In this document: positions 20,342-21,956 of the stretch, one piece after another
Layout: every line of letters starts with the position of its first letter
Position numbering within the stretch: position 1 is the stretch's first letter
From: a virus
Length of the DNA stretch: 21,956 nucleotides
Reading direction: 5' to 3' (one strand)
IMG/VR virus record: IMGVR_UViG_3300017755_000131
Span: 1 to 21,956 of that record
Position numbers and translations under genes: made by a program
The notes under the pieces: generated by a model
The model's database searches: none
Told to the model about the DNA's origin: nothing
The model's input: only the letters and a program-made list of their open reading frames with translations

Positions 20342-21289
20342 ATGACTAAAAAAACTTTAAATAATATCACTAATGAAAGTTTAAAAACTGAGGAAAATAA
20401 TATTAAAAAAATATTAGCAGATTCAGTTGAAACTTTAATTAAATTTGATACTGACATTGAAGCAATTAGAATAGACTTGCGAAAAACTCTTTTCCCTTTC
20501 TTAGAAAAGAAATCTATTTTTGAGGATAGAGAAAAGAAAAGTAAGACTGATATTAAAGAGGAATTAAAACCCCTATTTAGTATTGGTAGATTAACTTCAT
20601 ATCTTTATGAGTTAAGCGGTGAAGTTAAAAGCGATCATACAGGAATTAATAAAACTCAATTCGGTAGAATTGTAGAAAGTGTAGTTAAGGAATGTTTGAT
20701 TTTAAAAGAGTGTTCAAATGATGAAAGCCCATATCATAATGAAGTTATGGTGTATTCAGATAAGAACGCTAAGAAAACCCCACAAGGTGAAATACTATCT
20801 AGGTATTGTAGTTCTCCAAAGTGGAATAAGAAAACTAAGGAATTCGAGTTTAAGAATGATAGAATTTCTAAGTTAATAAATGAGTGCTTAGTTATAGAAC
20901 ATCAAAATTTTAAACAAGATTGGAAAAAACAAAACCCAGATACTAATGAATTAGAGACTGTTTACAATACTCAATCTAGTTTAATTAAATGTTCAATAGA
21001 AATGATTGCAACGCTTTACAGTAAAATATTTAAGACTGAAAAAGAAAGTGATACTGACTATTCTTTAGAAGTTCATAAATTATTAACTGAAGTAAACACA
21101 AGATTAACTGATGAATTATTAAGTGATGAAAATAGTATCGCTTTAATTTCAATAGATGATCGAGTTGAGAAAGCATATAAACAATTACAGGCAACATTAA
21201 AAACTATTGATAGTGAAAGAATTCGCATCTTAAAAGCAGATGGTGAAGTTGACTTCTCAATGGTAAAAAAAGAAATAGTAAATAAATAA
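20342..21289 (+). CDS. Orphan 315-aa charged helical protein
   Basis: The frame has its own weak promoter, AAAGGA and a terminator. It is rich in Lys, Glu and Ser, with helices throughout (NIKKILADSVETLIKFDTD; ELKPLFSIGRLTSYLYELSG; IDDRVEKAYKQLQATLKTI). FGRIVESVVKECLILKECS is a possible helix-turn-helix-sized segment. The block YSDKNAKKTPQGEILSRYC is the only markedly polar loop. No catalytic motif and no known family. It lies outside the packed operons, runs opposite to them, is bracketed by inverted repeats and is low in GC, so it may be an acquired accessory gene or a phage regulator/replication protein binding the dyad upstream. Confidence 0.75.
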   Translation: MTKKTLNNITNESLKTEENNIKKILADSVETLIKFDTDIEAIRIDLRKTLFPFLEKKSIFEDREKKSKTDIKEELKPLFSIGRLTSYLYELSGEVKSDHTGINKTQFGRIVESVVKECLILKECSNDESPYHNEVMVYSDKNAKKTPQGEILSRYCSSPKWNKKTKEFEFKNDRISKLINECLVIEHQNFKQDWKKQNPDTNELETVYNTQSSLIKCSIEMIATLYSKIFKTEKESDTDYSLEVHKLLTEVNTRLTDELLSDENSIALISIDDRVEKAYKQLQATLKTIDSERIRILKADGEVDFSMVKKEIVNK

Positions 21290-21298
21290 ATCAATCAT

Positions 21299-21312
21299 AC
21301 TTGCAAGGAATA
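21299..21312 (+). repeat. Right arm of 14-bp inverted repeat
   Basis: ACTTGCAAGGAATA, the exact inverse of 20302-20315, ten bases after the stop of the 315-aa gene. If both arms are in one transcript (start near 20303), the 5' and 3' ends of the mRNA could pair. Confidence 0.75.
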
Positions 21313-21315
21313 ATT

Positions 21316-21350
21316 AAGGGGTACTTTAAACAGTACCCTTTATTTTTTTA
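21316..21350 (+). terminator. Terminator after the 315-aa gene
   Basis: GGGTACT (21319-21325) and AGTACCC (21332-21338) form the core stem, extended by A-T and G-T pairs, with a six-base loop, followed by TTTATTTTTTT on the + strand. Confidence 0.85.
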
Positions 21351-21767
21351 CGGCTACATATTAAAAGCTCCAGCATAGATACCATTATGAAATCTATTAA
21401 AGATTAATAGGTGGTTATTAAGTAGCCTATAAGATACGCAATCTAGTCTGACCTAGTTTATAAATTAATAGCAACCATAAAAGAAATTATTATTAAAATT
21501 TCTATGGGCTGTTATAGATTTTTTTAGAATTGTCAATAAGTTTATATAAATATATTTTATCTAGGAATATCAAGGGGATAGGCAGGTGGTCAGGGGGGGT
21601 GGGTGCTATATCCTATACGCCACTGCTGGAAAATCAGTAGAAATCAATGGTAACCACTTTGGTGGCCACATTAGTATGGTACCTGTAGGGGTCCCCCACC
21701 CATATGGGAGTCCCTAATAGTGTCATTGAGTACTATATGTAAGGCCCTGGGGGTAGGCCCTAATACC
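21351..21767. other. Long non-coding region with GC-rich structured island
   Basis: No convincing gene is seen on either strand. Up to about 21570 it is AT-rich. From 21574 it changes abruptly: a G-rich stretch (21574-21603) with runs of four, six and three G; a hairpin around 21646-21672 with CCAC/GTGG arms; the palindrome CCCATATGGG (21699-21708); and two copies of AGGCCCT (about 21741 and 21754) as well as CCCTAATA (about 21712 and 21757). It may hold a replication origin, a packaging site, or a structured RNA transcribed leftward from 21768. Confidence 0.5.
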
Positions 21768-21796
21768 ATTATACACCCTAGATGCGATTCTGTCAA
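21768..21796 (-). promoter_or_regulatory. Perfect sigma70 promoter, leftward
   Basis: TTGACA, 17 bases, TATAAT on the - strand. Predicted start near 21761, reading into the GC-rich non-coding island. Both hexamers and the spacing are consensus. Shares TTGACAGAAT and GTGTATAAT with the + promoter at 21835-21863. Confidence 0.8.
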
Positions 21797-21834
21797 TAAA
21801 AAAATAAAAAACTTAAATAAAACAAAAAAATAGA

Positions 21835-21863
21835 TTGACAGAATTGCTATATGTGTGTATAAT
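21835..21863 (+). promoter_or_regulatory. Perfect sigma70 promoter, rightward
   Basis: TTGACA, 17 bases, TATAAT on the + strand. Predicted start near 21870. Its leader runs to the window edge and includes CAGTAGTT, which pairs with AACTACTG about 50 bases later, followed by GGTTTTT, then AAGGAAAAA as a possible ribosome site of a gene beyond the window. Confidence 0.8.
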
Positions 21864-21956
21864 AGATAGATATACAGTAGTTACCAACGGGTCACACAGA
21901 TATATAACGAAAACAACCAAGGACATTCACGGAAACTACTGGTTTTTAAGGAAAAA

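Noticed and set aside
21513-21538. TTGACA with TATAAC on the - strand
   Set aside because: The spacer is only 14 bases, too short for a sigma70 promoter.
1-21956. CRISPR array, insertion sequence, integrase or rRNA
   Set aside because: No regularly spaced repeats, transposase or integrase motifs, or rRNA-like sequence were seen.

Overview
This window looks like part of the genome of a lytic, tailed, podovirus-like marine phage of the HMO-2011 type. The strongest evidence is the family-A DNA polymerase at 9470-11572. It has a DnaJ-type CxxCxGxG zinc motif pair inserted between its 3'-5' exonuclease and polymerase domains, the arrangement described for SAR116 phage HMO-2011 and its relatives. 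Around it are a split primase and helicase, a candidate ssDNA-binding protein, a Cas4/RecB-like nuclease and a resolvase-like nuclease. The sequence is AT-rich, which suggests an AT-rich marine alphaproteobacterial host (SAR11-like). The host is inferred. No phage RNA polymerase gene is visible, and the window carries many near-consensus sigma70-type promoters, so host RNA polymerase probably transcribes this region.

Layout. Positions 1-4808 (+ strand) hold late genes: two small proteins, two exported proteins with signal-peptide-like N-termini, a small membrane/coiled-coil protein and a 555-aa protein with a GH24-like lysozyme domain. Positions 4813-17539 (- strand) hold a tightly packed replication and nucleotide module. 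Read in its own direction it runs: small genes (17539 to 14619), a C5 cytosine methyltransferase, primase, helicase, DNA polymerase, ssDNA-binding protein, exonuclease, resolvase-like nuclease, small proteins, a metallophosphoesterase, a DUF3310 protein and a TSCPD-like protein. Most genes are joined by ATGA or TAATG overlaps. Promoters lie inside the ends of upstream genes and split the module into sub-operons. A divergent promoter pair (17631-17700) separates this module from a + strand gene (17737-18759) of unknown function.

Positions 18904-20071 (- strand) hold a cassette of very small genes, several under 60 codons, including three tiny membrane peptides and a zinc-ribbon protein. It shares a bidirectional terminator with the + strand gene. 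Positions 20197-21350 hold a self-contained unit: a 60-bp dyad, a promoter, a 315-aa orphan gene and a terminator, with a 14-bp inverted repeat flanking the gene. Positions 21351-21956 are non-coding, with a GC-rich, structured island and two consensus promoters facing outward.

The items most worth a second look are: (1) a 233-codon reading frame with its own Shine-Dalgarno inside the methyltransferase gene; (2) an H-type pseudoknot just upstream of a small gene at 19097-19145; (3) terminator-like hairpins close downstream of the methyltransferase and primase promoters; (4) two genes without a Shine-Dalgarno whose -10 element sits six bases before the ATG; (5) the symmetric dyad and the inverted repeats around the 315-aa gene; (6) the non-coding island at the right end.
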